Source: Pseudomonas fortuita
GTDB lineage: Bacteria; Pseudomonadota; Gammaproteobacteria; Pseudomonadales; Pseudomonadaceae
DNA length: 64,000 bases
Direction of reading: 5' to 3'
Assembly (NCBI RefSeq): GCF_026898135.2
Contig: NZ_CP114035.2
Span: 6,241,501 to 6,305,500 of the forward strand
Shown here piece after piece: positions 1-9,217 of the stretch; positions within the stretch are counted from its first letter, which is position 1, and each line of letters starts with the position of its first letter. The translations under genes and the position numbers were made by a program. The notes below the pieces were generated by a model. That model ran no database searches. It saw only the letters and a list, made by a program, of their open reading frames with translations, and was not told the origin of the DNA.

Positions 1-1
1 T

Positions 2-778
2 TACGACCGTGCCGGGGCAACCCGCGACATGCTGCAGAACCACCTGCTGCAGCTGTTGTGCCTGGTGGCCATGGAGCCGCCTGCGCAGTTCGAGGCTGAA
101 GCGGTGCGCGACGAAAAAGTGAAGATACTGCGGGCCCTCAAACCGATCACCGGCCAGGACGTGCAGGACAAGACCGTGCGCGGTCAGTACGGTGCCGGAC
201 ACATCGGCGGCCAGGAGGTGCCTGCCTATTACTTCGAAAAGGACGTCGACAACGACAGTGATACAGAAACCTTCGTGGCCATCGAAGCGCACATCGACAA
301 CTGGCGCTGGGCAGGTGTGCCCTTCTACCTGCGCACGGGCAAACGCATGGCACGGCGTTCGTCGCAGATCGTCATTCAGTTCAAGCCTGTACCCCACGAG
401 CTGTTCAGCGGTGGTCAGGTCAACCAACTGTTGATCCAGTTGCAACCAGATGAGCGCATCAGCCTGCGCATGATGACCAAGAGCCCAGGCAAAGGTATGC
501 GGCTGGAGCCGGTGGACCTGAACCTCAACCTGGCGCAGGTGTTCGGCCAGACCCGCCGCTGGGACGCTTACGAACGCCTGCTGCTGGATATCCTGGAGGG
601 CGATTCCACGCTGTTCATGCGGCGTGACGAAGTGGAAGCAGCCTGGGCCTGGATCGACCCGATCCTCAAGGGCTGGGAAGAACACTTCCAGGCGCCACGC
701 CACTATCCGGCTGGCAACAACGGTCCGGAGCAGGCCAACAGCCTGCTGGCCCACCGCGGAAGAGCCTGGCATAGCTGA
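2..778 (+). CDS. zwf: Glucose-6-phosphate dehydrogenase, C-terminal part (5' end outside window)
   Basis: Oxidises glucose 6-phosphate to 6-phosphogluconolactone, the entry to the Entner-Doudoroff and pentose phosphate routes. The open frame enters at the window edge and reads DRAGATRDMLQNHLLQL, the conserved dimer-region segment of the family. It continues through FYLRTGKRM and IQFKPVPH, the C-terminal substrate/beta-sheet domain, to a stop at 778. About 259 residues of the usual 480-500 are visible, so the Rossmann coenzyme domain lies upstream of the window. P. putida has several Zwf paralogues; from its place beside uvrD this is probably the one not in the zwf-pgl-eda operon, which is inferred from context. 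Confidence 0.9.
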   Translation, partial: YDRAGATRDMLQNHLLQLLCLVAMEPPAQFEAEAVRDEKVKILRALKPITGQDVQDKTVRGQYGAGHIGGQEVPAYYFEKDVDNDSDTETFVAIEAHIDNWRWAGVPFYLRTGKRMARRSSQIVIQFKPVPHELFSGGQVNQLLIQLQPDERISLRMMTKSPGKGMRLEPVDLNLNLAQVFGQTRRWDAYERLLLDILEGDSTLFMRRDEVEAAWAWIDPILKGWEEHFQAPRHYPAGNNGPEQANSLLAHRGRAWHS

Positions 779-810
779 AGCCGTTCCCGATTTCAGTCTG
801 GCCTGCGCGA

Positions 811-853
811 GATGAAAGTGGTGCGTGCCCCGCGAGGCACCCCATCTTTCATC
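811..853. other. Imperfect inverted repeat upstream of the 100-aa gene
   Basis: GATGAAAG at 811-818 pairs with CTTTCATC at 846-853, and inner GTGCC/GGCAC arms extend the stem. There is no T-run after it, so it is not a typical terminator. It lies just 5' of the Shine-Dalgarno of the next gene and might be a leader structure. Confidence 0.3.
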
Positions 854-866
854 AGAGGCTCAAATC

Positions 867-1169
867 ATGACAATCGACATCGACAACTTCGTAGCAATCA
901 ACGACAAGCGCCCCGGCAAGGAGGCGTTTCGCGTGTTCGGCACCGTAACGGTCGCCAATCCAGGAATCGAACCGGTACTGAGCACCCCATCCCCCCGCCA
1001 CCGCGGCGGTTGGGAAGTGCTTCGTCTTGATCTGATTGAGCCTGACTCCCCCTCCATGGCCGTGATGACGACCAAGCCGGTTGCCTACGAGCAAGCGGGC
1101 ATCAGCCCCTGGACCGACCTGGAAATCCAGGGCTGCGAGGGCAGGCTGAAAATCGTGACCATCGACTGA
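867..1169 (+). CDS. Hypothetical protein, 100 aa
   Basis: I do not recognise a family. The ATG at 867 is preceded by AGAGG at 854-858 with normal spacing; an in-frame start further upstream has no ribosome site. The product is a soluble acidic protein beginning MTIDIDNFVAIN, rich in beta-type segments such as FRVFGTVTVA and WEVLRLDLIE, with no signal peptide or membrane segment. It stands alone between zwf and uvrD on the same strand. Confidence 0.6.
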   Translation: MTIDIDNFVAINDKRPGKEAFRVFGTVTVANPGIEPVLSTPSPRHRGGWEVLRLDLIEPDSPSMAVMTTKPVAYEQAGISPWTDLEIQGCEGRLKIVTID

Positions 1170-1279
1170 GACACCCTGAGCAGCATCTTAAGCACCTGGC
1201 CGGCAGAACGAGGACGTGATCAGGTTCGGCCGGCCCACTGCTGCAAACGGGCTGCACTGATGAACGGCAGCGTAAGAGG

Positions 1280-1295
1280 GTGATTATTTATACAG
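1280..1295. promoter_or_regulatory. LexA-box-like site upstream of uvrD
   Basis: The 16-mer GTGATTATTTATACAG fits the SOS-box layout CTG-N10-CAG with one outer mismatch (G for C) and an AT-rich core. It lies about 40 bp upstream of the uvrD start. E. coli uvrD is SOS-regulated, so LexA control here is plausible but inferred. Confidence 0.45.
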
Positions 1296-1335
1296 TACCA
1301 TTTACCCGGCACTTGCCCCGCCCTAGAATGGCCCG

Positions 1336-3522
1336 ATGCACACAGATGACCTCTCCCTCCTGCTGAACTCCCTCAACGATGCTCAACGCCAGGCCGTCGC
1401 GGCCAAGCTCGGGCGTCAACTGGTGCTTGCTGGCGCCGGCTCCGGTAAAACCCGCGTGCTGGTGCATCGCATCGCCTGGCTGATCCAGGTGGAACAAGCA
1501 TCGCCGCACTCAATCCTGTCGGTGACGTTCACCAACAAGGCTGCGGCAGAAATGCGCCATCGGATCGAGCAACTGCTGGGGATCAACCCGGCAGGCATGT
1601 GGGTCGGTACCTTCCACGGGCTGGCCCATCGCCTGCTGCGGGCCCACTGGCAGGAAGCACGGCTGGTGCAGAACTTCCAGATCCTCGACAGCGATGACCA
1701 GCAGCGCCTGATCAAGCGGGTCATGCGCGAACTGGGGCTGGACGAGCAGAAGTGGCCGGCACGCCAGGCCCAGTGGTTCATCAACGGGCAGAAGGATGAA
1801 GGCCTGCGCCCGCAGCATATACAGGCGGGGGGCGACCTGTTCCTGGCGACCATGCGCGAGGTGTATACCGCCTACGAACAGGCCTGTGAGCGCGCGGGGG
1901 TCATCGACTTCTCCGAACTATTGCTGCGTGCACTGGACCTGTGGCGCGACCACCCGGGCCTGCTTGAGCACTACCAGCGGCGCTTCCAGCATGTACTGGT
2001 AGACGAGTTCCAGGACACCAACGCCGTGCAGTACGCCTGGCTGCGCCTGCTGGCGCGCGGTGGTGCCAGCCTGATGGCGGTGGGCGACGACGACCAGTCG
2101 ATCTACGGCTGGCGCGGCGCCAAAATCGAGAACATTCACCAGTACACCGCCGACTTCCCCGACGCCGAAATGATCCGCCTGGAGCAGAACTACCGCTCCA
2201 CCGGCGGCATCCTCAAGGCTGCCAACGCCCTGATCGTCAACAACAGCGGGCGCCTGGGCAAGGAACTGTGGACTGACATGGGTGAAGGCGAACCGCTGAC
2301 GCTGTACGCGGCCTACAACGAGCACGACGAAGCGCGCTACGTGGTGGAAACCATCGAAAGCCTGGTCAAGCAGGGCAATGCGCGTAACGAAATCGCCATT
2401 CTCTACCGTTCCAACGCCCAATCGCGGGTGCTGGAAGAGGCCCTGCTGCGCGAGCGTATCCCGTACCGTATCTATGGTGGCCAGCGCTTCTTCGAGCGCG
2501 CCGAAATCAAGAACGCCATGGCTTACCTGCGGCTGATCGAAGGGCGTGGCAACGATGCGGCCCTGGAGCGGGTGATCAACGTGCCGCCACGCGGCATTGG
2601 CGAGAAAACCGTCGAAGCCATCCGCGAGCATGCCCGCCACAGCCAGGTGTCGATGTGGGAAGCCATGTGCCAGCTGCTGGCTGCCAAGGCGCTGAAAGGC
2701 CGCGCCGCCAGCGCTCTGGGTGCCTTCATCGAGCTGATCGAGGGGTTGGCCACGAAGGTCACGGACATGCCGCTGCATACCATGACCCAGACCACCATCG
2801 AACAGTCCGGGCTGATCACCTATCACCAGGAAGAAAAGGGTGAAAAGGGCCAGGCACGGGTAGAAAACCTCGAGGAACTGGTCAGCGCGGCGCGCAACTT
2901 CGAGTCCACCGACGAAGACGCCGATCTCTCGCCGCTTTCGGCCTTCCTCGGCCATGCCTCGCTGGAAGCCGGCGATACCCAGGCCGATGAGCATGAAGAC
3001 AGCGTCCAGCTGATGACCTTGCACAGCGCCAAAGGCCTGGAGTTCCCGTATGTGTTCCTGGTGGGCATGGAAGAAGGCCTGTTCCCGCACAAGATGAGCC
3101 TGGAAGAACCCGGCCGTCTGGAAGAGGAGCGCCGCCTGGCCTATGTGGGAATTACACGGGCTATGCGCCAGCTGGTCATGACCTACGCCGAAACACGTCG
3201 CCTGTATGGCAGCGAAACCTACAATAAGGTGTCGCGTTTCGTACGTGAAATTCCCGCAGGCCTTATTCAGGAGGTGCGTCTGTCCAACAGCGTCAGTCGC
3301 CCGTTCAGTGGGGCCAAGACGGCCACCAACAGTAACCTGTTTGCCAATGCCAATATTCCACAGACGGCGTTCAACCTCGGCCAGCGCGTGCAACATGCGG
3401 TGTTTGGCGAAGGCGTGATCCTCAACTTCGAGGGTTCGGGCGCCCAGGCACGGGTACAAGTGAATTTTGCCGAAGGCAGCAAGTGGCTGATGCTGGGGTA
3501 TGCGAAGCTCGAAGCCATCTGA
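1336..3522 (+). CDS. uvrD: DNA helicase II UvrD
   Basis: Superfamily 1A 3'-5' helicase used in nucleotide excision repair and methyl-directed mismatch repair. Walker A (GAGSGKT, K38) lies near the N-terminus, followed by motif II VDEFQDT near residue 222, QSIYGWRGA (motif III) and QNYRS (motif IV). LMTLHSAKGLEF and GITRAM are motifs V and VI. The 728-residue length is normal for pseudomonad UvrD. The C-terminal end (RVQHAVFGEGVILNFEG) is the Tudor-like domain of UvrD/PcrA. The ATG at 1336 starts just before the conserved LNDAQRQAV Q-motif. A LexA-like site lies upstream. Confidence 0.95.
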   Translation: MHTDDLSLLLNSLNDAQRQAVAAKLGRQLVLAGAGSGKTRVLVHRIAWLIQVEQASPHSILSVTFTNKAAAEMRHRIEQLLGINPAGMWVGTFHGLAHRLLRAHWQEARLVQNFQILDSDDQQRLIKRVMRELGLDEQKWPARQAQWFINGQKDEGLRPQHIQAGGDLFLATMREVYTAYEQACERAGVIDFSELLLRALDLWRDHPGLLEHYQRRFQHVLVDEFQDTNAVQYAWLRLLARGGASLMAVGDDDQSIYGWRGAKIENIHQYTADFPDAEMIRLEQNYRSTGGILKAANALIVNNSGRLGKELWTDMGEGEPLTLYAAYNEHDEARYVVETIESLVKQGNARNEIAILYRSNAQSRVLEEALLRERIPYRIYGGQRFFERAEIKNAMAYLRLIEGRGNDAALERVINVPPRGIGEKTVEAIREHARHSQVSMWEAMCQLLAAKALKGRAASALGAFIELIEGLATKVTDMPLHTMTQTTIEQSGLITYHQEEKGEKGQARVENLEELVSAARNFESTDEDADLSPLSAFLGHASLEAGDTQADEHEDSVQLMTLHSAKGLEFPYVFLVGMEEGLFPHKMSLEEPGRLEEERRLAYVGITRAMRQLVMTYAETRRLYGSETYNKVSRFVREIPAGLIQEVRLSNSVSRPFSGAKTATNSNLFANANIPQTAFNLGQRVQHAVFGEGVILNFEGSGAQARVQVNFAEGSKWLMLGYAKLEAI

Positions 3523-3654
3523 TGTACTGGGCCGCTCTGCCGGGCGGCCTTGTAACATTCAGGCAAAAGCTCGAAACACTATGTCACTGGTCATGTGCAC
3601 GGGAACCTGTGCAACATGACGCGCGTGCAATCCACAACAGGGGATATCCCACTT

Positions 3655-4503
3655 ATGCAACGTTTTCTTAGCATCGCACTGGCGCTCTGCGTCGGCCTGA
3701 CGCTGAGCCTGGACGCCAACGCCAAACGTTTCGGCGGCGGCAAGAGCTCGGGCTCCGCGCCTATCCACCAGACCCGCCAAGCCACGCCAACCACGCCTGC
3801 AGCCGCACCGACCGCACCTGGCCGTGCCCCGGCTGCCGCCAGCGGTGCTTCGCGCTGGTTGGGCCCACTGGCCGGCCTGGCCGCCGGTGGACTGCTGGCG
3901 TCCATGTTCATGGGCGACGGTTTCGAAGGTTTCCAGATCATGGACTTCCTGATCGTGGCGCTCATCGCCTTCCTGGTGTTCCGCTTCATTGCAGCGCGCC
4001 GCCGCCAGCAGCAGCCGCAAATGGCTATGCCAGGCCATGCGCCGATGCAGCGTGAAGCCCACAACCAGCCAGCACAGCCATCGGTCTTTGGTGGTTCGGC
4101 CGCACCTGCCGCCGCTCCGGTGATCAACGCCCCGGCCTGGTTCAACGAGCAAAGCTTCCTGGCTGCCGCCCGTAACCACTTCCAGTCGCTGCAGCAGCAC
4201 TGGGATGCCAACGAAATGGACAAGATCAGCGAGTTCGTTACCCCGCAAATGCTCGAGTTCCTCAAGCGTGAGCGTGCTGAGCTGGGTGACGGCTTCCAGG
4301 CCACCTACATCGACAACCTCGAAGTACAGCTGGACGGTATCGACGACCGCGCCGACCGCACGGACGCCACCTTGACCTTCCGCGGCGTGTCGAAAACCTC
4401 GCGCTTCGACCAGGGCGAAGTGTTCAGCGAAAGCTGGCACATGGTTCGCGCCCCAGGCGAGAACCAGCCTTGGCTGGTGGCCGGTATCCGTCAAAACGGC
4501 TAA
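3655..4503 (+). CDS. Tim44-like domain inner-membrane protein
   Basis: A 282-residue protein with a cleavable-looking signal (MQRFLSIALALCVGLTL ... ANA), an Ala/Pro-rich linker and one or two hydrophobic stretches near residues 70-110. A Tim44-like domain (about residues 160-282) begins with FNEQSFLAAARNHFQSLQ and includes FRGVSKTSRF. Bacterial Tim44-domain proteins are mostly uncharacterised; the fold is a lipid- or protein-binding alpha+beta domain. The ATG at 3655 follows GGGGAT. It is the last gene before a strong terminator, so it is probably monocistronic. Confidence 0.8.
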   Translation: MQRFLSIALALCVGLTLSLDANAKRFGGGKSSGSAPIHQTRQATPTTPAAAPTAPGRAPAAASGASRWLGPLAGLAAGGLLASMFMGDGFEGFQIMDFLIVALIAFLVFRFIAARRRQQQPQMAMPGHAPMQREAHNQPAQPSVFGGSAAPAAAPVINAPAWFNEQSFLAAARNHFQSLQQHWDANEMDKISEFVTPQMLEFLKRERAELGDGFQATYIDNLEVQLDGIDDRADRTDATLTFRGVSKTSRFDQGEVFSESWHMVRAPGENQPWLVAGIRQNG

Positions 4504-4520
4504 CCGCTGCGTGCTACATA

Positions 4521-4550
4521 AAAAACCCCGGGCCTGTCCCGGGGTTTTTG
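4521..4550 (+). terminator. Rho-independent terminator after the Tim44-like gene
   Basis: AAAACCCCGGG and CCCGGGGTTTTT form a strong GC stem with a short loop and a T-run, 17 bp after the stop codon at 4503. Confidence 0.9.
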
Positions 4551-4617
4551 CTTTTGCCAGAGTGGCCTACTAGGGTATAACGCGCAGCGTTGTCATCTAG
4601 GTCAGAGGAAGTGAACC

Positions 4618-5025
4618 GTGGAAGAAGTGATCGAACAACTCCGTGAAGCCAATCAGCCAGTGCCGGTGCCCCTTGAGCTTCCCGACGAGGACCAGCTGGT
4701 CGAAATCGAAGAAGAGCTGTTCATCAACATACCGTTCGTGTTCAAAGAGTTTCTACTGACCGTCAGCGACGTGGTGTATGGCTCGCTGGAGCCGGTAACC
4801 GTCACCGACCCACAATCGCACACCTACCTGCCTGACGTTGCCGCCAACGCCTGGGACGCCGGCGTGCCGCGTGACCTGATTCCGCTGTGCCAGGACGGCG
4901 ACAACTACTACTGCGTCGAAGAAGACGGCACCGTGGTGCTGTGGGACGCCGAAGAGGAAATTGCCGGTGAAGACAGTTGGGAATCAGTGTGGCACTGGGC
5001 GCGGGATGTCTGGCTGGAGAGCTGA
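4618..5025 (+). CDS. SMI1/KNR4 (SUKH) family protein
   Basis: A 135-residue acidic cytosolic protein of the SMI1/KNR4 superfamily. The family hallmark is the N-terminal helix followed by EEELFINIPFVFKEFL (about residues 35-53), then a body with LIPLCQDGDNYYCVEEDG and a C-terminal W-rich segment (SVWHWARDVW). The start is GTG at 4618: AGAGGAA at 4604-4610 gives correct spacing. Some SUKH proteins are immunity proteins against contact-dependent toxins, but there is no toxin gene beside it, so its role is unknown. Confidence 0.75.
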   Translation: MEEVIEQLREANQPVPVPLELPDEDQLVEIEEELFINIPFVFKEFLLTVSDVVYGSLEPVTVTDPQSHTYLPDVAANAWDAGVPRDLIPLCQDGDNYYCVEEDGTVVLWDAEEEIAGEDSWESVWHWARDVWLES

Positions 5026-5077
5026 TTTCAATCTCTGCCCCCACAGGAACACCATCGCCTCCAGCTCCTGTGGGGTA

Positions 5078-5111
5078 CCTGTGGGAGCGGGCAAGCCCGG
5101 GTAGAGGCCGG
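5078..5111. repeat. P. putida-type REP element
   Basis: CCTGTGGGAGCGGGCAAGCC followed by CGGGTAGAGGCCGG matches the known P. putida REP pattern (CCTGTGGGAGCGGG ... GAGGCCGG). It lies between the SMI1/KNR4 gene and the convergent antiporter gene. Confidence 0.75.
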
Positions 5112-5245
5112 TACAGGCACAGGAAGTTTACGGCCCGGTGCCATCAATGTGGCTAGAATCGCCAGGCTTTCTGCGCCTGGCGACATTGCTACCGCTCAGT
5201 CCCCGCGAACGACGATGAAATCTTGCTCAGGGAGCATTGCGCCCT

Positions 5246-7006
5246 TCAGTGCGTATTCTCGCGACTGTTTTCCAGCGTCTCCAGCAAGGCGATCTGCATG
5301 CGCGTGTGCACGCGGATGAACCAGCGCCACAGCAAGGCCACCACCACCGCCGCCACCACGGCAATGACCAACAGCAACTCGTTGGTGGGCAGAATGCTCG
5401 CCGACAATGCCGACAGCAGCAGGAAAATCACCAGCAGCGACAACAGCGGGATAACCTCGGCGATCACCCGGCGCACTCGCTGGGTATGGCGCCCGGCCAT
5501 TTCCGGCTTCACGCCCATTTCTGCCAGCAGCATCGACAGTGCCTTGAGCTTGCGATAGGCAGCGATCAGGAAGGGCAGCGACAGCAACAACGCCGCGCCC
5601 CAGATAACCGCCTTCTGCTGGCTGGCATCGCTGACCCACTCACTGAGCCAGTTGCCGATGCGCTCTGCAAAGTAACCACCACTGAAGAAAATGGCGATCA
5701 CCAGCGCCAGGTTCACCCCCACCTGCAACAGGATGCGCCGGATCATCGCCGCCAGCATGGCGCTCTCGCCCTGCGGCTGTATATTGCGCAACCACTCGCC
5801 ATACAACGAAAGCACCCGCGCCAGGCGGCTGGGCACCACATTGCCAAGTTTCTGCGACAGCGGGTCGGCCGCACGGATCAGATAGGGCGTCAGCAGCGTG
5901 GTAATTGCCGATACCGCGACCGCCACCGGGTAAAGGAAGTCGCTGGTCACCTGCAGCGTCATGCCCAGCGCGGCGATGATGAAGGAAAACTCGCCAATCT
6001 GCGAAAGCCCCATGCCCACCCGCAGCGATGTGCGCCCGTCATTACCGGCAATGAACGCCCCCATGCCGCAGGAGAGCATTTTGCCCAATACCACCGCCAG
6101 GGTGATGACCACGATCGGCCAGGCGTAATCGACGAGCACTTGTGGGTCGATCATAAGGCCGATGGCGACAAAGAAGATGGCACTGAACAGGTCGCGTACC
6201 GGCTCGATCAGGCGTTCGATCTTCAGCAACTGACGTGATTCGGCCATGATCGCGCCAATCAGGAAGGCGCCCAGCACCATGCTGTATTCCAGCTTTACCA
6301 CCAACAGGCAGAAGCCGAAGCACAGGCCAAGCACGGTAATCAGCAGCATTTCGTTGCTTTCAAATTTGGCCACATAGGCCAGCAGCCGCGGCACCAGCAG
6401 AATCCCGATAACCAAGGCAACGATCATGAACAGCGACAGCTTGCCCACTGTGGAGAACACTTCGCCCGAGCTGACCGTGCCGCTGACAGCGATGCCTGAC
6501 AGCAGGGCAATAATACCGATACCAAGGATGTCCTCCACGATGAGCACGCCGAAGATCAACTGGGCAAAGCGCTCGTTCTTCATCTTCAGGTCATTCAGTG
6601 CCTTGACGATGATGGTGGTCGAGGAAATGGCCAGGATCGCGCCGAGGAATAGCGAATCCATGGTGTTCCAGCCGAACCAGCGGCCAATCTCGAAGCCGAT
6701 CCAGATCATCAGCACGATTTCCAAGAAGGCCGCGATGAACGCCGTGGCACCAACCTTGAAAAGCTTGCGCAGACTGAATTCGAGCCCCAGGCAGAACATC
6801 AGGAAGATCACTCCCAGTTCAGCAAGGGTCTTGATGGTTTCTTCGTCATGGATCAGGCCGAATGGCGGGGTGTGCGGGCCGATGATGAAGCCGGCGACGA
6901 TATAGCCCAGTACGACGGGCTGTTTGAGGCGGTGAAAGAGAATGGTGACCACGCCAGCGACCAGCATGATGACTGCCAGGTCCTGGATAAAGCTGATGGC
7001 ATGCAT
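5246..7006 (-). CDS. CPA2-family cation/proton antiporter (KefB/KefC/YbaL-like)
   Basis: Inner-membrane monovalent cation:proton antiporter of 586 residues. The N-terminal two thirds is a Na/H-exchanger domain of about 12 helices, with LGYIVAGFIIGPHTPP and FGVLIVEDILGIGIIA (the acidic transport motif). The C-terminal part has four further hydrophobic segments and no Rossmann TrkA-N/RCK domain, unlike KefB/KefC, so gating must differ. The start at 7006 (MHAISFIQ) has AAGGAG upstream; the in-frame extension to 7072 lacks support. The substrate (K+ or Na+) cannot be read from sequence. Confidence 0.85.
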   Translation of the reverse strand: MHAISFIQDLAVIMLVAGVVTILFHRLKQPVVLGYIVAGFIIGPHTPPFGLIHDEETIKTLAELGVIFLMFCLGLEFSLRKLFKVGATAFIAAFLEIVLMIWIGFEIGRWFGWNTMDSLFLGAILAISSTTIIVKALNDLKMKNERFAQLIFGVLIVEDILGIGIIALLSGIAVSGTVSSGEVFSTVGKLSLFMIVALVIGILLVPRLLAYVAKFESNEMLLITVLGLCFGFCLLVVKLEYSMVLGAFLIGAIMAESRQLLKIERLIEPVRDLFSAIFFVAIGLMIDPQVLVDYAWPIVVITLAVVLGKMLSCGMGAFIAGNDGRTSLRVGMGLSQIGEFSFIIAALGMTLQVTSDFLYPVAVAVSAITTLLTPYLIRAADPLSQKLGNVVPSRLARVLSLYGEWLRNIQPQGESAMLAAMIRRILLQVGVNLALVIAIFFSGGYFAERIGNWLSEWVSDASQQKAVIWGAALLLSLPFLIAAYRKLKALSMLLAEMGVKPEMAGRHTQRVRRVIAEVIPLLSLLVIFLLLSALSASILPTNELLLVIAVVAAVVVALLWRWFIRVHTRMQIALLETLENSRENTH

Positions 7007-7289
7007 GGCGTGATACTCCTTTTCTCGTCTTTTTTTTGAATGCCTGGGCAGACCGCTCCTCTGCCAAGGCAAACCTGAGCGAGCAGCAAGTACATACTGT
7101 ATTGAATGCAGGAATGCCCATGTTGCATGGGCGTACTCAGGTTAACATCGCACCCCGCCGCAAAAAGCCGGTGCAATATGCAGAAACAGATCGGCTGGAA
7201 AAGCGCCGCTGATGGCATGATCAGCGTGACGATGGCGCGTCAGCCAACGTCCCGTACCAACAAGGCAAATTCAAAAGAGGGGAACAGAA

Positions 7290-7835
7290 GTGTCAGCAGA
7301 TAACGCCCCCCATTCGCCCGATTCAGCGCAACCTCACCGTGAGCACACTATGGAACCTGGAAACGCCCAGCTGAGCATGACCGTCCTGATGACCCCGGAC
7401 ATGGCCAACTTTTCTGGCAACGTACATGGCGGCACCCTGCTCAAGTACCTCGACGAAGTGGCCTATGCGTGCGCCAGCCGCTATGCCGGCAGCTATGTGG
7501 TGACCCTGTCGGTCGACCAGGTGATCTTCCGCGAGCCCGTGCACGTGGGTGAACTGGTGACCTTCCTGGCGTCGGTCAACTACACCGGCAATACATCGAT
7601 GGAAGTCGGCATCAAAGTGGTGACCGAGAACATCCGCGAGCGCTCGGTGCGCCACTCCAACAGCTGCTTCTTCACCATGGTCGCGGTCGACGACAACCGC
7701 CGCCCGGTGCCGGTGCCGCCGCGCCAGCCGCACAGCAGCGAAGAAAAGCGCCGCTTCCTGCAAGGCCAGCAGCGTCGGCAGATCCGCCAAGAGCTGGAGA
7801 AGCGCTACCAGGACCTGAAAACCGACGCGATCTAA
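7290..7835 (+). CDS. Acyl-CoA thioesterase, hot-dog fold (YciA/BACH type)
   Basis: Cytosolic acyl-CoA thioester hydrolase, 181 residues. The hot-dog signature is [19 protein letters not shown] with the catalytic Asp/Glu region near residue 55, followed by VSVDQ-like [16 protein letters not shown] and [12 protein letters not shown]. The charged tail ([20 protein letters not shown]) is common in pseudomonad members. A GTG start at 7290 has GAGGGG seven bases upstream; the ATG at 7350 (MEPGNAQ) has a weaker site and is the alternative. Its stop overlaps the stop of the convergent pdxY by a few bases. Confidence 0.85.
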   Translation: MSADNAPHSPDSAQPHREHTMEPGNAQLSMTVLMTPDMANFSGNVHGGTLLKYLDEVAYACASRYAGSYVVTLSVDQVIFREPVHVGELVTFLASVNYTGNTSMEVGIKVVTENIRERSVRHSNSCFFTMVAVDDNRRPVPVPPRQPHSSEEKRRFLQGQQRRQIRQELEKRYQDLKTDAI

Positions 7836-8704
7836 AGCGCCAGCGGCTGCGCCTCAAAGCGCACCCGCGGATGGGCGATGCGGTCCTGGGCCCGCACCAG
7901 TTGTAGTTCGTAGCTGGCGCAGGCCTGGGTTTCCAGCAGCACCTCATGCACGGCTGCAGCGGTGAATTCGAAGGCTTGCACCCAGCTGTCGCCGAGCAGC
8001 ACACGCGCCAGGAACAGGCCTGAGGTCAGGTCACCCACCCCCACCGGCTGCCGCGGGAACGCCAGCAGCGGGCGGCGCAGGTGCCAGCTGTGCTCGGCAG
8101 TCACCAGCAGCATTTCGAACTGGTCTTCGGCCCGCCCGGGGTAAACCAGGTGCTTGACCAGTACCACCTGCGGGCCACGCTGCAGCAGGCTGCGCGCCAT
8201 GTTCACGCAATCCTCCAGCGACTGTGCGCGGCGCCCACAGAAGCTGTCCAGTTCCAGCTGGTTGGGACACAGGATGTCGGCCCGGGCCGCCGCCTCGTCG
8301 AGCAGGAACTCGCTCACCTCCGGCGGCACGATGCAGCCCTTCTCCGGGTGCCCCATGACCGGGTCACACAGATACAGAGCCTTTGGGTTCACCGCCTTGA
8401 TCCGCTCGACGCCAGCCAGGATCGCCCGCCCCTGCTCGGCACTGCCCAGGTAGCCGGAAAGTACAGCATCGCAGTGACCCAGCTCGCCAATATTGGAAAT
8501 ACCTTCCACCAACGCAGGAATTTGCGCCGGGGCAAGCACTTCACCCGCCCACTGGCCATACTGTGTGTGATTGGAGAACTGCACGGTATTGAGCGGCCAG
8601 ACATTGACCCCGATACGCTGCATGGGAAACACCGCGGCGCTGTTGCCGGCGTGGCCGAACACCACATGGGACTGAATGGCGAGCAGGTGCGGGGTACGTT
8701 TCAT
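7832..8704 (-). CDS. pdxY: Pyridoxal kinase PdxY
   Basis: Phosphorylates pyridoxal in the vitamin B6 salvage pathway. The 290-residue protein has the PdxY/PdxK signature [18 protein letters not shown] at the N-terminus. LYLCDPVMG and [16 protein letters not shown] (the GTGD-like anion-hole and catalytic Asp motif, about residues 218-233) follow. The start at 8704 gives [12 protein letters not shown], the normal N-terminus; longer in-frame extensions have no family support. The 3' end converges with the thioesterase gene, with stop codons overlapping at 7832-7835. Confidence 0.92.
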   Translation of the reverse strand: MKRTPHLLAIQSHVVFGHAGNSAAVFPMQRIGVNVWPLNTVQFSNHTQYGQWAGEVLAPAQIPALVEGISNIGELGHCDAVLSGYLGSAEQGRAILAGVERIKAVNPKALYLCDPVMGHPEKGCIVPPEVSEFLLDEAAARADILCPNQLELDSFCGRRAQSLEDCVNMARSLLQRGPQVVLVKHLVYPGRAEDQFEMLLVTAEHSWHLRRPLLAFPRQPVGVGDLTSGLFLARVLLGDSWVQAFEFTAAAVHEVLLETQACASYELQLVRAQDRIAHPRVRFEAQPLAL

Positions 8705-8824
8705 GCGGGAGGTTTCCAAAGCTGTTTCAAGGATTGTGCGCAGCGCAGTATGAACTCGATTGCCACCTGTACGACAGGCCAGGGACGCAGTTAAGCTGGA
8801 TCTACCTGTTTGGAGCATATGCAA

Positions 8825-9217
8825 ATGTTGACCCTGGAGAACGTCTTCGTCCTGATGCTGTTGGCCACGGCAGGCGGCTGGTTGTGGCACAACCATGGGT
8901 TGCGCGAAAAAGCCCTGGAACGGGTCAAACAGCACTGTGCCAAGCTCGACCTCGAGCTGCTCGACGATGCCGTCGCACTCAAGCGCATCGCCTTTGTCCG
9001 TGACGCCAATGGCCGCAAGCGCCTGGCACGCATCTATGCCTTTGAGTTCACCGTCACCGGCGAGCAACGCCACCCGGGTACTGTGACCCAGTTCGGCGCG
9101 CACAGCGTGCAGATCGAGCTGGCGCCCTACCCGTTTGAAATCAAGACACCACCACGCACCGACAATGTCATCGAGATGCAGCAGTGGCGTCAGGAACACA
9201 ATCGCTGGCGCAACTGA
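8825..9217 (+). CDS. DUF3301 family membrane-anchored protein
   Basis: A 130-residue protein with one N-terminal hydrophobic helix ([20 protein letters not shown]) and a basic cytosolic domain ([12 protein letters not shown] ... [10 protein letters not shown]), the layout of the gammaproteobacterial DUF3301 family. Function unknown. GGAG at 8812-8815 is best spaced for the ATG at 8825; the ATG at 8819 and TTG at 8810 are in frame but too close to that site. It diverges from pdxY and its stop abuts the leftward CobW gene. Confidence 0.7.
   Translation: MLTLENVFVLMLLATAGGWLWHNHGLREKALERVKQHCAKLDLELLDDAVALKRIAFVRDANGRKRLARIYAFEFTVTGEQRHPGTVTQFGAHSVQIELAPYPFEIKTPPRTDNVIEMQQWRQEHNRWRN

Noticed and set aside
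1918..3558. 546-codon open frame antisense to uvrD
   Set aside because: It is the mirror of a high-GC coding gene; no ribosome site, no family resemblance, and uvrD on the other strand has all helicase motifs.
7106..7303. 65-codon rightward frame before the thioesterase gene
   Set aside because: Overlaps the likely promoter and start of the thioesterase gene, lacks a ribosome site and shows no domain.
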